Assembly (NCBI GenBank): GCA_039720395.1
Contig: CM077820.1
Span: forward strand, 51,823,666-51,887,665
Reading direction: 5' to 3'
From: Liquidambar formosana
Taxonomy: Eukaryota > Streptophyta > Magnoliopsida > Saxifragales > Altingiaceae
DNA: 64,000 nt
Shown here: positions 35,901 through 47,629 of the stretch, piece by piece
Layout of the letters: every line of letters starts with the position of its first letter
Numbering within the stretch: the stretch's first letter is position 1
Program-made: the position numbers and the translations under genes
The notes under the pieces: generated by a model
Database searches by the model: none
Seen by the model: the letters and a program-made list of their open reading frames with translations, nothing else
Told to the model about the DNA's origin: nothing

Positions 35901-38275
35901 CCCTAATGAGTTCAAGACCTTCCAAGATGTACTAAAAATCTATGAAGGAGGTATCGAGTTACCCTATTCCCATTTATTCAACAAAATTACGGAACATTTC
36001 CCCTGCGAAATACTCAAAGAACTTCTAACTGATGGTGAAAAAATCTTCAACTATCCACTGCCTCAAGTAATCGCAGGTATTGTATACATGTCTAAAGCAA
36101 CATTTTTTTCCGTGTGTGTTTGTGTGTATAATTCTGAGGTTTCCATTATATTGAAGCAGAGGATGAGAATGCATGGAGGACTGATGAAGAATTTGCAAGA
36201 GAAATGCTTGCCGGACTAAACCCTGTTGTCATTCGTCGTCTCCAAGTAAACTACTACTGTCATCACAAATTTCCTTATGCTCCATTTGTTGCCAATAAGT
36301 ATATGAAAACTAGAGAAAATTTAGAATGTTGCCACTTAGCCACATTTTCTTTTATTTTCCTTCATTCCCTCGCCAGCCAGCCGGAGGAGCATACTTTTTG
36401 ATCTCTACATCCAATAACTACCAAACTTCTTTCAACTGCAGGAGTTCCCTCCAGTGAGCAAGCTAGATCAGAAAGCATATGGCAACCTAACCAGTACAAT
36501 AACCAAAGAACACATAGAGATTTACCTAAATGGTTTGACTATAGAAGAGGTAGATTTCATCGATTCACTTCTTTCACACTAAAAATTTTCGACCAAATAG
36601 TCTGTCGTCATACCAAAAATATCAATTAGCCAATTATCCTCTCATACCATAAAGATATAAACGATAACAGTCGAAATTTATGCTTTTGAAAAGGCAATCG
36701 AGAACAAGAAGCTCTTCATTTTGGATCACCATGATGCATTGATGCCATTCCTGAGGCGGATAAACAAATTTACTTCCACAAAGACGTATGCCACAAGGAC
36801 ACTCCTCTTCTTGAAAGATGATGGAACTTTGAAACCATTGGCCATTGAATTAAGCTTACCGCATCCAGAGGGGGATCAATTTGGTGCCATTAGCAAAGTA
36901 TACACACCAGCTGAAGATGGTTTTGAAGGGTCCATTTGGCAGCTGGCAAAAGCTTATGTTGCTGTTAATGACTCAGGCTTTCATGAGCTCATCACCCACT
37001 GGTATAAAATGTGTAAATGAAAGCTTTGTTGTGTCAAGTAAGTGATATTCAGGCTCAAATTTGATATTGGTTTTATGTTGGACACAGGTTGAACACCCAT
37101 GCAGTGATCGAGCCATTTGTGATTGCGACACACAGGCAGCTAAGCGTAGTTCATCCAATTTACAAACTTTTGCATCCACACTTTCGTGATACCATGAATA
37201 TAAATGCAATAGCTCGACAGATCCTTATCAATGCAGGTGGATTGGTCGAGATCACACTTTTTCCAGAAAAGTACTGCATGGAATGGTCAGCCGAAGTTTA
37301 TAAGAACTGGGTTCTCCCTGAGCAAGCACTTCCCGCCGATCTCATCAAGAGGTAAATCATTAAGTCTAAACCCTAGAGACGAGTTTTTGATTTGTAAATT
37401 CTTTGGGCATTGGGAATGACACTTGAGAAATGTTGTCACAATGGTCTAAACAACTTAAAAGTGATAGCCTTTAAAGTTGGAATCTTATTGAAATAACATG
37501 CTACCCCTTTGTCTTGTTCAGAGGAGTGGCAGTGGAGGATTCAACATCCCCTCATGGTCTTCGCCTTCTAATAGAGGACTACCCTTATGCAGTCGATGGG
37601 CTTGAAATCTGGTCAGCAATCAAAACATGGGTTGAGGATTATTGCTCCTTCTACTACAAGACCGATGAAATGGTTCAAAAAGACTCAGAACTCCAGGCTT
37701 GGTGGAAAGAACTGCGTGAAGAGGGTCATGGTGACAAGAAAGATGAACCTTGGTGGCCTAAAATGCATGCTCTCAAAGAGCTAACAGAAACATGCACAAC
37801 TATCATATGGGTGGCTTCTGCTGTCCATGCAGCAACCAATTTTGGACAATACCCATATGCAGGTTTCCTCCCAAACCGCCCCACATTAAGTCGTCGGTTC
37901 ATGCCTGAACCAGGCACTCCTGAATATGAAGAGCTCAAGTCCAACCCCGAGAAGGCATTCTTGGAAACAGTTACACCCCAGCTGCAGACACTTCTTGGCA
38001 TTTCACTCATAGAACTTTTGTCAACGCATTCGTCGGATGAGGTTTATCTAGGACAACGAGCAACTCCAGAATGGACATCCGATGCAGCACCAATGGAAGC
38101 CTTCAAGAAGTTTGGAGAGAAGCTGAAAAAGATTGAAGAAGGAATTATGGCAAGGAACAGTGATAAGAGATTGAAGAACAGGGTTGGGCCTGTGAAGATG
38201 CCATATACTTTGCTCTATCCTAGCAGTGAAGCCGGGCTTACTTTCAAGGGAATTCCCAACAGTGTCTCAATCTAA
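32480..38275 (+). CDS. Lipoxygenase LOX-b, nine exons, defective exon 1 border
   Basis: Type-1 (9-LOX-like) lipoxygenase. Exons: 32480-32781, 34995-35284, 35406-35646, 35738-36076, 36160-36245, 36442-36549, 36694-37001, 37088-37351, 37522-38275. Exons 2-9 are open, in phase and close to LOX-c. Iron ligands are present: two histidines in HELITHWLNTHAV, H and N in [12 protein letters not shown], and terminal Ile in GIPNSVSI. Two oddities: the codon matching the LOX-c ATG is ATC at 32558-32560, leaving the in-frame ATG at 32480 (extension [14 protein letters not shown]); and exon 1 ends CCCGAG before GTGAGT where LOX-c has CCCAG, so joining to exon 2 gives AGC TAA. Translation could restart at ATG 35000 in exon 2, losing the first PLAT strands. 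Either a recent pseudogene or a one-base sequence error. Confidence 0.82.
32882..33010 (-). mobile_element. SINE-like sequence in LOX-b intron 1
   Basis: A T tract of about 34 (poly-A on the minus strand) followed by sequence ending ATGCCGTCCGATCTACGCTTATTGGC. LOX-c intron 1 has the matching block at 40966-41057 (TGAGCTATGGCTCATTGGC), so it predates their duplication. The inverted ending resembles an A box. Tentative. Confidence 0.4.
33780..33935 (-). mobile_element. SINE-like fragment in LOX-b intron 1
   Basis: On the minus strand GTGGGTTCAACTCCCAGGTG resembles a tRNA B box, followed by GTGTGTGGGTGTG and then a poly-A-like tract (T-rich at 33827-33848). A related minus-strand block lies at 53432-53545. 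Boundaries uncertain. Confidence 0.35.
34702..34924 (+). mobile_element. Retroposon (SINE-like) with 18-bp target-site duplication in LOX-b intron 1
   Basis: A 223-bp insertion ending in a poly-A tract of about 18, flanked by perfect 18-bp direct repeats AAAGCACTAGGGGGCCTA at 34684-34701 and 34925-34942. LOX-c intron 1 has the uninterrupted counterpart (TACTCAGATGCAATAGGGGACC near 42150), so the insertion is later than the LOX-b/LOX-c split. I do not see convincing A and B boxes. Confidence 0.85.
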
Positions 38276-38466
38276 AGCTTGCTCTAGTTTAAGCGTCATT
38301 TTCTCCTCCCATTTTTACTTTATTATTACTGTCTTCTCTTTTACAATTTTCTCCATCCCAGGACTGAAACCTTCAACTTGGAACAAGGCAATTCTTACAG
38401 AATTCCCATGGATTGAGACTCATGGAATAAATAGCCATCATGGTTTGTGTATTCACAAAATCTAGC

Positions 38467-38509
<43 letters not shown>

Positions 38510-38726
38510 AAAAAAAGAAAAAAAAGAAAAAGAACAAATAAATCACCATTCATAGAATCCTAGTGTGATAGAAAATGACAGACAGGATAGCCATTTGTCC
38601 ATCATAAATTTAGGAGAGGTATGATATTAAGTATACGCACTTTATGATGTCAACAATACTTTGATCTACGCTAAATTTATGGTGAAAAAAAGGAAAAAAA
38701 AGAAAGAAAGAAAGAAAGAGCTCGGG
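38276..38726 (+). other. LOX-b 3' flank
   Basis: Contains sequence matching the LOX-a and LOX-c 3' flanks up to about 38465, then a (CT)n microsatellite at about 38470-38508. No gene. Confidence 0.6.
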
Positions 38727-38990
38727 GTGCAACTTGGGAGGGCACAACCCGAACACAACTCGAAATTTGGGCGGGGTCGGGCAACGATATTTAATTAGCA
38801 GGTTGGGATTTGATTGTAAAATGCCAACCCGGAATTAATTCAGATTGGGCCTGGGCATATGTCTTGGGCAACCCAACTAATCCGAATTCATGTGTTTAAT
38901 ATGTACTGATTAAAATTATTTAGCATTAAACACTACTAAATCTACATTAATTTGAACTCAAATACTTGTGATTAGAGGTTGCTTAAATTA
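38727..38990. mobile_element. hAT-like element relic (left part)
   Basis: Begins TCGGGGTGCAACTTGGGAGG and continues through CAACGATATTTAATTAGCAG, matching the left half of the element at 46576-47034. The right end is missing or too decayed to see. Position relative to LOX-b equals that of the full element relative to LOX-c. Confidence 0.55.
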
Positions 38991-39856
38991 TTAACAATTT
39001 TTACAATGGGAAACAGAGGTCATTCGTTAAAAAGAAGAACTCACACATTCTGCGCATTTTTAATAATTCAGAGAAAAATCAATGGCAGATTGATCAAATG
39101 ACAGAGTTTTTTTTTTTTTTTTTTTTTTTGTGTGGAGAAAATCAAATAATATTAAAAGGAAAAATAGTTACATCAGAGAATAATCTATCCTCTATAGTCA
39201 ACCATAATCCCATTCCAAACATGCGAAAATTAACAAGATAACACCAAATTTGGACAGCCCAATCTTCCCTTCTTTTTTTTTCAGGGGAAAAAAACACAAA
39301 ACAAAACAAATTATATGGTTCAGTTTTCACAAATTTGACCATAATTTCTGAAGTTAAGCATCATGCTTTCAACCAATGAAGTTGATAACAAGATCAAGCT
39401 GACCACCAATTTTTTTTTCCATGAGGGTTTTTCCTTGACTTTTTTGAGCTGAAAATATAAATTGCAGTTGAGTTTATACCTTAGAAGCAAGAACCTTCTA
39501 TCAAGGGTGCCACTCCCACTTCGGAACCACGGTTCTACACTCCCAAGTCAAAATCTTGTAAAAACCTTGATTCTCTCTTGAGAAAACCTTGATTTTGAGT
39601 AAGGCAGAGGGGAGAAGGCATGACCCTACACCCCAAAACTAAACTCTTCTCAACTTTAACCAAAGTGAAAAATGTTTCTAATAATAATAGAAAACCTATT
39701 AAATTATATCAAATTAATGCTGAGTTAAATACTCAATTATTTTCCTCAAGAAAAGGAAAAAAAAAAAAAGAAGGTAAAAGCATGCTCACTTTCTCTACAT
39801 TAGTGTGGCTTCTCAAAAGAACACTTTTTGCACCTTTCTCTATAATTTCATCCCAC
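38991..39856. other. LOX-b/LOX-c spacer; no gene seen
   Basis: 39025-39090 resembles 47280-47335. A poly-T run covers 39107-39129. 39230-39368 matches the LOX-b upstream region (30890-31030). The rest is AT-rich with no recognisable coding content. Confidence 0.5.
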
Positions 39857-40124
39857 AAAAAAAAAATGTTGGTCAATCTGTTTTTGGAGTGTTGTTAAGT
39901 TTGAGTATAAACCATAGAAGCACGAAGAGTGTGTAGGAAGTGTTTGTAGAATCTATATATATATATATATTCTACAAACACTTCCTACACACTCTAAACT
40001 TTTGACTCTTCTATGTTTCCCTGCCCCTGCCCCTGCCCCTGCCCCCGCCTCCGCCTCGTGCTTCTATGGTTTATACTCAAACTTAACTACACTCCAAAAA
40101 CAGATTGACCAACATTTTTTTTTT
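39857..40124. repeat. Large foldback (inverted repeat) upstream of LOX-c
   Basis: Left arm runs from ATGTTGGTCAATCTG at 39866 to TTCTACAAAC-like sequence beside a (TA)n centre near 39956-39970; the right arm mirrors it back to CAGATTGACCAACAT ending at 40115, extended by matching A and T runs. The right arm has an extra segment (about 40001-40058) with a CCCTGC hexamer array. No direct repeats typical of a target site were identified. Confidence 0.8.
40021..40058 (+). repeat. (CCCTGC)n-type hexamer array
   Basis: About six GC-rich hexamers, drifting to CCGCCT at the end, inside the right arm of the foldback. Strikingly GC-rich for this AT-rich window. Confidence 0.8.
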
Positions 40125-40436
40125 CTTATCAGTAGAATGACCAACTTTATGTGAATAATTTGGCAAAATCTAATGATGGTGTGCTTCACAATCCACCTTT
40201 GTTTATTCTTTTTTGGGGGTAGGAACAATCACCTATTTTTGGAACCACAAGAAATGTGCCTGCACACACCTGTAATACACATTCCTTAATTATGATTGAA
40301 TCACTATCATACGGACATACAAGAATTATTTATTTTTTGGAATAGCTACACTTACAAGAAATCACATGTGACGTACAATAAAATTATTGTTTCTTTTACC
40401 AGCTACACTTACAAGAAATCACATATAAGATAAAAA

Positions 40437-40512
40437 TAATTAAGTCCTCTACCGAAGTCTTTTAAAAGAAAAGAAGTAAAAATGCATTAAGTCCCCTGTA
40501 ATGATATAAGCA
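40437..40512 (+). promoter_or_regulatory. LOX-c promoter block
   Basis: AATTAAGTCCTCTACCGAAG at 40437 and the following TCTTTTAAAAGAAAAG match the other LOX promoters; TGATATAAG at 40502 sits where LOX-b has its TATA box and looks weakened. GTGAAGCTTCTC follows, as in LOX-b. GATTGAATCACTATCATA at 40297 is also shared with LOX-d. Confidence 0.5.
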
Positions 40513-40627
40513 AGTGAAGCTTCTCGGTTTCAACACAATCTATGCCTCTATGGCTCTATATGCGCCTCTAACCTTATCTCATCATTCAAAAAGTCCCATA
40601 ATCTCTCCTTTGTTCTTGAAGAAACAG

Positions 40628-41242
40628 ATGCCTAAAAGGGTTTTCCTAGCCATAACCTGCAAAAATGGAAGTAATGAGAGGCTAAAATATAAGAAGAGTG
40701 GTGAGTGCAAGAAGATTGAAGGAACAGTTGTGTTGATGAAGAAGAACGTTTTGGGCTTGACAAGCCTCCATGCAGCGGCTCTCGATTGGGTTCGTGAGTT
40801 GCTAGGACACGGAGTTTCGCTGCAACTCATTAGTGCTGTTAATGGTGACCCAGGTGAGTTCTTTACTTCTTAATGATCTTTGTGATGGGTTGCCAAGACA
40901 AAAATATTAGCAGTTAGATGGATACAAAGCAAATCAACTAAAAGGTTTCTTCCTTTTCTTTTTCTTTTTTTTTTTTTTGGTACGTTGGAGGAGAGTCAGA
41001 CCCTTAACACTACCCCACACAGATGCCATCTGAGCTATGGCTCATTGGCAAAATGGCACCCCTTAAACTTAATTGCTTTGTGACTTTGGCATGCTAGCAT
41101 GATATCCTGTCACTGTATTTTGCAATGCATACAAATAGACTGTAAAAATCAACAAGAACTTATACTTTGTTGGGTTTGATACTTTGCTCTCATTGGTTTG
41201 GTTTCCATGGCTTTAATTTGACTGTCATCAAAACATGGAATG

Positions 41243-41285
<43 letters not shown>

Positions 41286-44200
41286 AATGAAAAAACCGGA
41301 GAAAGGTCAGTAAAAGTGTACACTATTTTAAAAAATAAATCAGTATTGGATGGTTTAATAGTTGCTCATGTTCTCTGAATGAGGCTGTAAAATGACCTTC
41401 CCCTACTGTTATCAGTATGGTGTAACTAATTTATTAAAGGGACAGGTAGCCTAAACTTTCAAGAAACAATAATCTAACCTGAATTGAACCACCATACAGC
41501 TGTGGTTTTATTTAAACAAGTAAACTTAAAAGAGTATAGACCAGGACCCATTGGGTGCTCCTTTGAAACCACAACCGCCCCAACACAAACAAACAAACAA
41601 AAAAGAAAAAGAAAGAAAGAAAAAAGGATGGCCTATGGCTTCTTGAGTCAACTACTTCCAGAATACCTTCTCCGCTCCCCACCTCCTTTAAAAAAAGGCA
41701 GCTAAACTTTCCTAAATCTGTTTATAACTAAATTTTTGAGGTAAGAATGTAAGATCGAACTATTTCCATCCAAAAGCCTCATCAACCACTGGGTGAGTAA
41801 CTTGTTCAAATCCCAATTCAGCCATCTCTAAGTAATTTATAGCAACTTTATAAAACCAAGTTCATGTGCAAGAGTTCTTTTTTTTTTTTTTTTTTGGGGG
41901 TAAAATCATGTCCAAGAGTTAATTTTGTTTACTCATAAGCAAAGAGTTGCACTTGTGTTGTTAGGACAATAATCAAATCAAGCAAAGGTAGTGCAACTTG
42001 CTTGCAAAATTGGATTGATTGAAGTGAGCATTAGCTCAGATATAAGATAGGAAGCAAATTAAGCTTAACAACCTTTAGCCAAGCTATGATGGACTTGGCT
42101 CGTATTTTCACCTCAATATAATCAAGCAGTGCCAAGCTTGGCTTGGCTTGTACTCAGATGCAATAGGGGACCCATTCAAAGTAGTTTATGATAAAAACTA
42201 ATTAATTTTGAACTGGATGTACATTTGTAGAAAAAGGATTGCAAGAAAAACTAGGAGAGCCAGCATATTTGGAGGATTGGAATACAAAAACTACCACTTT
42301 AAAGCCAGAAGAGACGCCATTCAAGGTTTTCTTTGATTGGGATGAGCGGATAAGTGTTCCAGGGGCATTCATAATAAAAAATAATCATAAGCATGAAGTT
42401 TACCTCAAGACTGTTACACTTGAAGACGTTCCAAATCATGGTCGGATCCACTTTGTCTGCAATTCTTGGGTGTACCCTGCCAACAAGTACAATTATGACC
42501 GTGTTTTCTTCAGTAATCAGGTAACTATTTGTGTGCATGTGTGTTCGTGCACACGATAAGGTGGGCAAATGCATACATTATGAGACGAAAAATGCTTTAC
42601 AAACAAATTAAAATGAATTACACAAACACTATACAAACATTGTGACTGACATAACTTACATGAATGGCTTGCTGAAGGAGCAAGTTTATTTACATTGATT
42701 ACAGACATATCTTCCAAGTGAAATGCCGGTGCCACTACGTAAGTACAGAGAAGAAGAACTTTTGAACTTGAGAGGAAATGGAACTGGAAAGCTTGAAGAA
42801 TGGGAGCGAGTATATGACTATGCTTACTACAATGATTTAGGAAATCCAGATAAGGGTACAAAGTATGCCCGCCCAGTTCTTGGAGGGTCTATTGAGTACC
42901 CTTACCCTCGTAGGGGAAGAACAGGTAGAGCACCAACAAAGACAGGTTAGACATTCAAACTTATTTGTAGTTATATTGTAAATCTAGAATAATTTCAAAA
43001 AGAGTTACCTAAAAAATTGGTATATGAATCTATTGGCACCAAAAGTGTTGCATGTAACAAAAAAGAAGCATCCACTGCCATTCTATAGCCATTGTCACTT
43101 TATATCTATGGTTGCTATATTATAGCTAAAATAGCTAGCAAAAGGACAATTATTTGAAATAGCTAGCTAGCTATTTGAGTTTTACTCCAGCCATACTAGC
43201 TATTTTCCAAATCTTCAATATCTATATATATATATATATATATAGAATTGCAAGACACTGAAGTATGAAAAAAAAGTATTAAAATACATATAGCTAGTGA
43301 ATAGTGGCTAGCTACATATAGCCAGCCTCTGTGGCAAATGTTAAAATAGCTTGTAGTTTAGCTGGTCCCTTGGAGCACTCTTTTTTCACTTTGCTAGCTA
43401 TAAGAGCCAAGGGGGTTGGATAGCTAGCCCCCTTGGAGATGCTCTTAATGTCATTGAATTGTTTCTCTATCATCTTAACAGATCCTAAAACTGAGAGCAG
43501 GCTTCCACTTCTAGAGAGCTTAGAAATTTATGTTCCAAGAGATGAACGAATTGATCACTTGAAGTTGATGGATTTACTATCTTTTGGACTAAAAGCTGCC
43601 ATCCAATTTCTTCCCCATGAGCTAGAAGCTCTATTTGAAAACCCCGCTAATGAGTTCAAGACCTTCCAAGATGTACTAAAACTCTACGAAGAAGGTATCG
43701 AGCTACCCTATTCCCATATATTCAACAAAATTAGGGAACATATCCCCTGTGAAACACTCAAGGAGCTTCTTCAAACTGATGGTGAAAACATCTTCAAATT
43801 TCCAGTGCCTCAAGTAATCGCAGGTAATGCATACATGTCTAAAGCAGCCATTTTTTCCTTAGAAGTTCTACTAACATTTTATGAATACATTGTCACTTAA
43901 CAATTTAACATTACTCCACATTTAATACCTTGGAATATTTAATATTGTGTGTAATTCTGAGGTTTTCATTATATTGAAGCAGAGGATAAGTCTGCATGGA
44001 GGACTGATGAAGAATTTGCAAGAGAAATGCTTGTCGGGCCAAACCCTTTTGTCATTCGTTGTCTTCAAGTAAACTAATGCTGTCATCACAAATTTCCCTA
44101 TGCTCCATTTGTTGCCAAGAAAGTATATGAAAACTAAAGAAAATTAGGAATGTTGCCAGTTGACACATTTTCTTTTATTTTCCTTCATCCTCTCGCCAGC

Positions 44201-46094
44201 CAGAGGAGTATACTTTTTAATCTCTACAGACAATAACCAGTAAACTTCTTTTAACTGCAGGAGTTCCCCCCAGTGAGCAAGCTAGATCAGAAAGCATATG
44301 GCAACCAAACCAGTACGATAACCAAAGAACACATAGAGATTTACCTAAATGGGTTAACTATAGATGAGGTAGATATTATCAGCTCACTTCTTTCACACTC
44401 AAATTTTCAACCAAACAGTCTGTTATCATAACAAAAAATTAGCCAATTATCCTTTCACAGTTCACACCATAAAGACATAAACAATAGAAATTGACATTTA
44501 TGCTTTCGAAAAGGCAATCGAGAACAAGAAGCTCTTCATTTTGGACCACCATGATGCATTGATGCCATACCTGAGGCAGATAAACAAATTTACTCCCACG
44601 AAGATGTATGCCACAAGGACACTTCTCTTCTTGAAAGAAGATGGAACTTTGAAACCATTGGTGATTGAATTAAGCTTGCCGCATCCAGAGGGAGATCAAT
44701 GTGGTGCCATTAGTGAAGTATACACACCAGCTGAAGATGGTTTTGAAGGTTCCATTTGGCAGCTGGCAAAAGCTTATGTTGCTGTTAATGACACAGGCTT
44801 TCATCAGCTCATCAGCCACTGGTATCAAATCTGTAAATGAAAGCTTTGTTGTGGCAAGAAAGTGATATTCAGGAACAAATTTGATATTGGTTTTATGTTG
44901 GACACAGGTTGAACACCCATGCAGCAATCGAGCCATTTGTGATTGCAACAAACAGGCAGCTAAGCGTGGTTCATCCGATTTACAAACTTTTGCATCCACA
45001 CTTCCGCAACACCATGAATATAAATGCTTTAGCTCGACAGACCCTCAACAATGCCGGTGGAATAATCGAGAATACACTTTTTCCAGAAAAATACTCCATG
45101 GAAATGTCATCTGTAGGTTATAAGAACTGGGTTTTCCCTGAGCAAGCACTTCCCACTGATCTCATCAAGAGGTAAATCATTAAGTCTAAACCATAGCGAC
45201 AAGTTTTTGATTTGTAAATTCTTCAGGCATTGGGAATAACGCTCAAGTAATGTTGTCACAATGGTCTAAACAATTTAAATGATAGCCCTTTAAAGTTGAG
45301 ATCTTATTGAAATAACATGCTACCCCTTTGTCTTGTTTAGGGGAGTGGCAGTTGAGGATTCAACATCCCTTCATGGTCTTCGCCTACTGATAGAGGACTA
45401 TCCTTATGCAGTTGATGGGCTTGAAATCTGGTCAGCGATCAAAACATGGATTCAGGACTATTGCTCCTTCTACTACAAGACCGATGAAATGGTTCAAAAA
45501 GACTCAGAACTCCAGGCTTGGTGGAAAGAACTACGCGAAGAGGGTCATGGTGACAAGAAAAATGAACCTTGGTGGCCTAAAATGCATACTCTCAAAGAGT
45601 TAACAGAAACATGCACAATTATCATATGGGTGGCTTCTGCTGTCCATGCAGTAGTCAATTATGGACAATACCCATATGCAGGCTTCATCTTAAACCGCCC
45701 CACAATAAGTCGTCGGTTCCTACCTGAACAAGGCACTCCTGAATACGACGAGCTCAAGTCCAACCCCGAGAAGGCATTCTTGAAAACAATTGCAGCCCAG
45801 CTGCAGACACTTCTTGGCATTTCGCTCTTAGAAATTTTGTCAAATCATTCGTCGGATGAGGTTTATCTAGGACAACGAGCAACTCCAGAATGGACATCCG
45901 ATGAAGTACCATTAGAAGCCTTTGAGAAGTTTGGAGAGAAGCTGAAAAAGATCGAGAAAAGAATTATGGCAATGAATAGGGATGAGAGATGGAAGAACAG
46001 GGTTGGGCCAGTGAAGATGCCATATACTTTGCTCTATCCTACCAGTGAAAGTGGACTTACTGGCAAGGGAATTCCCAACAGTATCTCAATCTAA
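40628..46094 (+). CDS. Lipoxygenase LOX-c, complete, nine exons, 872 aa
   Basis: Complete type-1 lipoxygenase, expected to add oxygen to linoleic/linolenic acid (probably at C-9) in the cytosol; no plastid transit peptide is apparent. Exons: 40628-40853, 42231-42520, 42705-42945, 43482-43823, 43983-44068, 44261-44368, 44514-44821, 44908-45171, 45341-46094. PLAT domain about residues 30-170, catalytic domain about 180-872. By alignment with soybean LOX-1 the iron ligands are H533, H538, H724, N728 and terminal I872; the wider motif H-X4-H-X4-H-X17-H-X8-H is complete. An upstream in-frame ATG at 40550 would add 26 residues. I prefer 40628 because LOX-d starts MPKRV at the same place. Oddity: exon 5 reads [14 protein letters not shown] where the family usually has [14 protein letters not shown]. 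Intron 3 is enlarged by an inserted element. Confidence 0.92.
40966..41057 (-). mobile_element. SINE-like sequence in LOX-c intron 1
   Basis: T tract followed by sequence ending ATGCCATCTGAGCTATGGCTCATTGGC with the first and last parts matching LOX-b intron 1 at 32882-33010. Shared ancestry is clear; the SINE interpretation is tentative. Confidence 0.4.
41243..41282 (+). repeat. (AG)n microsatellite in LOX-c intron 1
   Basis: About 20 AG units, absent from the matching position of LOX-b. Confidence 0.9.
43010..43445. mobile_element. TAGCTAGC-rich insert in LOX-c intron 3
   Basis: LOX-c intron 3 is 536 bp against 91 bp in LOX-b and 125 bp in LOX-a. The excess is rich in TAGCTA motifs, has a (TA)n centre near 43223-43243, and ends CCCTTGGAGATGCTCTTA, similar to the end of the segment at about 29515-29860. 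The flanking intron sequence (TTAATGTCATTGAA) is shared with LOX-b. This fits a MITE insertion; exact ends were not fixed. Confidence 0.55.
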
Positions 46095-46575
46095 AGCTTG
46101 TTCTAGTTTGAGAGTTATTACAATTATTTAATGGTGAAGTTCTGAAATTTGAGAAAAGAATTATGTGTTGGTATGTATTTTGAAATGCAGCAAATTAAGT
46201 AAGACTTTTGAGGTAAAAGAAGTTGCTTTGTATTCCCTACATATAAAATAAAGTATTGAGAGAGAAAAACAGGGTCATTCTCTCCTTCCATTTTTACTTC
46301 ATCATTAATTTCTTCTCTTTTCAATTTTCCCCATCCCAAGACTTGAAACCTTCAACTTTTTTTTGATAAGGCTTGAAACCTTCAACTTGGAACAAGAATA
46401 ATATTCTTATATAGAAATCCCATGAATTTTCATCCAAAAAATAAAAAATAATTCCCATGGATTGAGACACATGGAATAAATAATGGTTTGTGTATACACA
46501 AAATCTACCTAATGTCCCCCCCCCCCCAAAAAAAAAAAAAAAAAAAATCACCATTTATAGAATCCTAGTGTCAAC
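46095..46575 (+). other. LOX-c 3' flank
   Basis: Homologous to LOX-a and LOX-b 3' flanks. Includes a short C run and an A run near 46517-46547. No gene. Confidence 0.6.
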
Positions 46576-47034
46576 TAGGGGTGCAACTTGAGAGGGCACA
46601 ACCCAAATGCAATTTGAAATTTGGATGGGCTTGGGCAACAATATTTAATTAGCAGGCTGGGATTTGACTGAAAAATGCCAACCAAAATTTATTCGGTTGG
46701 GTCTGGGCATATATATATATAACTTGGGCAACCCGTCTAATCTGAGAACCCAAATTCATTTCTTTTGTATATATTGATCAATATTATTTAGCACTAATTT
46801 AAACTTAAAAATTTATGATTAGAGGAGGTTTCTTATATTATCAAAAATTAAAAATGTGTAGAAAGCAGGAGCATGAAAAAATGTTTAGGGGGGAAAAAAG
46901 AAGAAGGAAGTGATCCAAAAGTAAAATCAAACCCCTCAGCCTATACCTAACCCTGATCCCAAACTGAATTCAAAAAATTGAACCGGCACGACAACCTCGG
47001 GTTGTATCTCAGGTCCGCCCAAGTTGCACCCCTA
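46576..47034. mobile_element. hAT-like non-autonomous element
   Basis: 459 bp with inverted ends TAGGGGTGCAACTT and AAGTTGCACCCCTA. Flanking 8-mers GTGTCAAC (46568-46575) and GACTCAAC (47035-47042) are near-identical, and the paralogous 3' flanks at 25973 and 29043 have GAT/GAC-CCAAC directly joined to AAACAC/AAAAAC without an element. TIR type and 8-bp duplication point to hAT. Related relics lie at about 6160-6556, 12087-12240 plus 12650-12710, and 38727-38990. No transposase. Confidence 0.75.
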
Positions 47035-47503
47035 GACTCAACAAACATACATTGCAGTGAGATGTGCTTATTGAGACAGTCACCCCCTCAAAATGATTGG
47101 GTGTTTATGTAGATTCAATGGAAGTTCAAGGTCTGTATGTCCACAATTTAAAACCCCAATAAGGGCATCTCCAACCATTTCCCCAAATTGATCACTCCAA
47201 TGGAAAATCCACATATTTCCCCAAAATCTTTAATTTTTCAATAAAATGGGACATGGGGGTTCTTTTGTAAAAAAAGAAGTCGTCACACATTCTGTGCATT
47301 TCTAATAATTTAGAGGAAAATCCATGGCGGATTCGCAGTCAGATTCGTCTCCATAGATTATTTTCAATAAAAGGGTAATGAGCAGAACTGAAAGATCAAA
47401 GGTTCAAGTTATATAGATAAAATTCGATTCCAATATATGCTGATGCAATACACAGACTATGTATATAGGTATGAATGCATGTATGTCGACCGGCATAACT
47501 CAC

Positions 47504-47576
47504 CGAAGATGGAAATCATCAACGAGAACTTGAGAAGGAAGAGAAGAAGGTGGAGGAGAGAGCCACAGAGGTGTAT
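47504..47576 (-). pseudogene. KMS1 exon-1 remnant
   Basis: On the minus strand this reads as a shortened KMS1 exon 1: serine/proline-rich sequence, then SSLPSQVLVDDFHL against [14 protein letters not shown] in the gene, ending at a GTGAGT donor in the same place. The sequence just outside (GGATGTCACATTCTA then CACCACC at 47579) is nearly the same as the KMS1 5' flank at 5847. The start codon has become ATA and no further KMS1 exon is visible to the left. Confidence 0.5.
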
Positions 47577-47629
47577 TTGGATGTCACATTCTATCACCAC
47601 CGCCAATCCGAAAACCCCTGCATTTGGTT

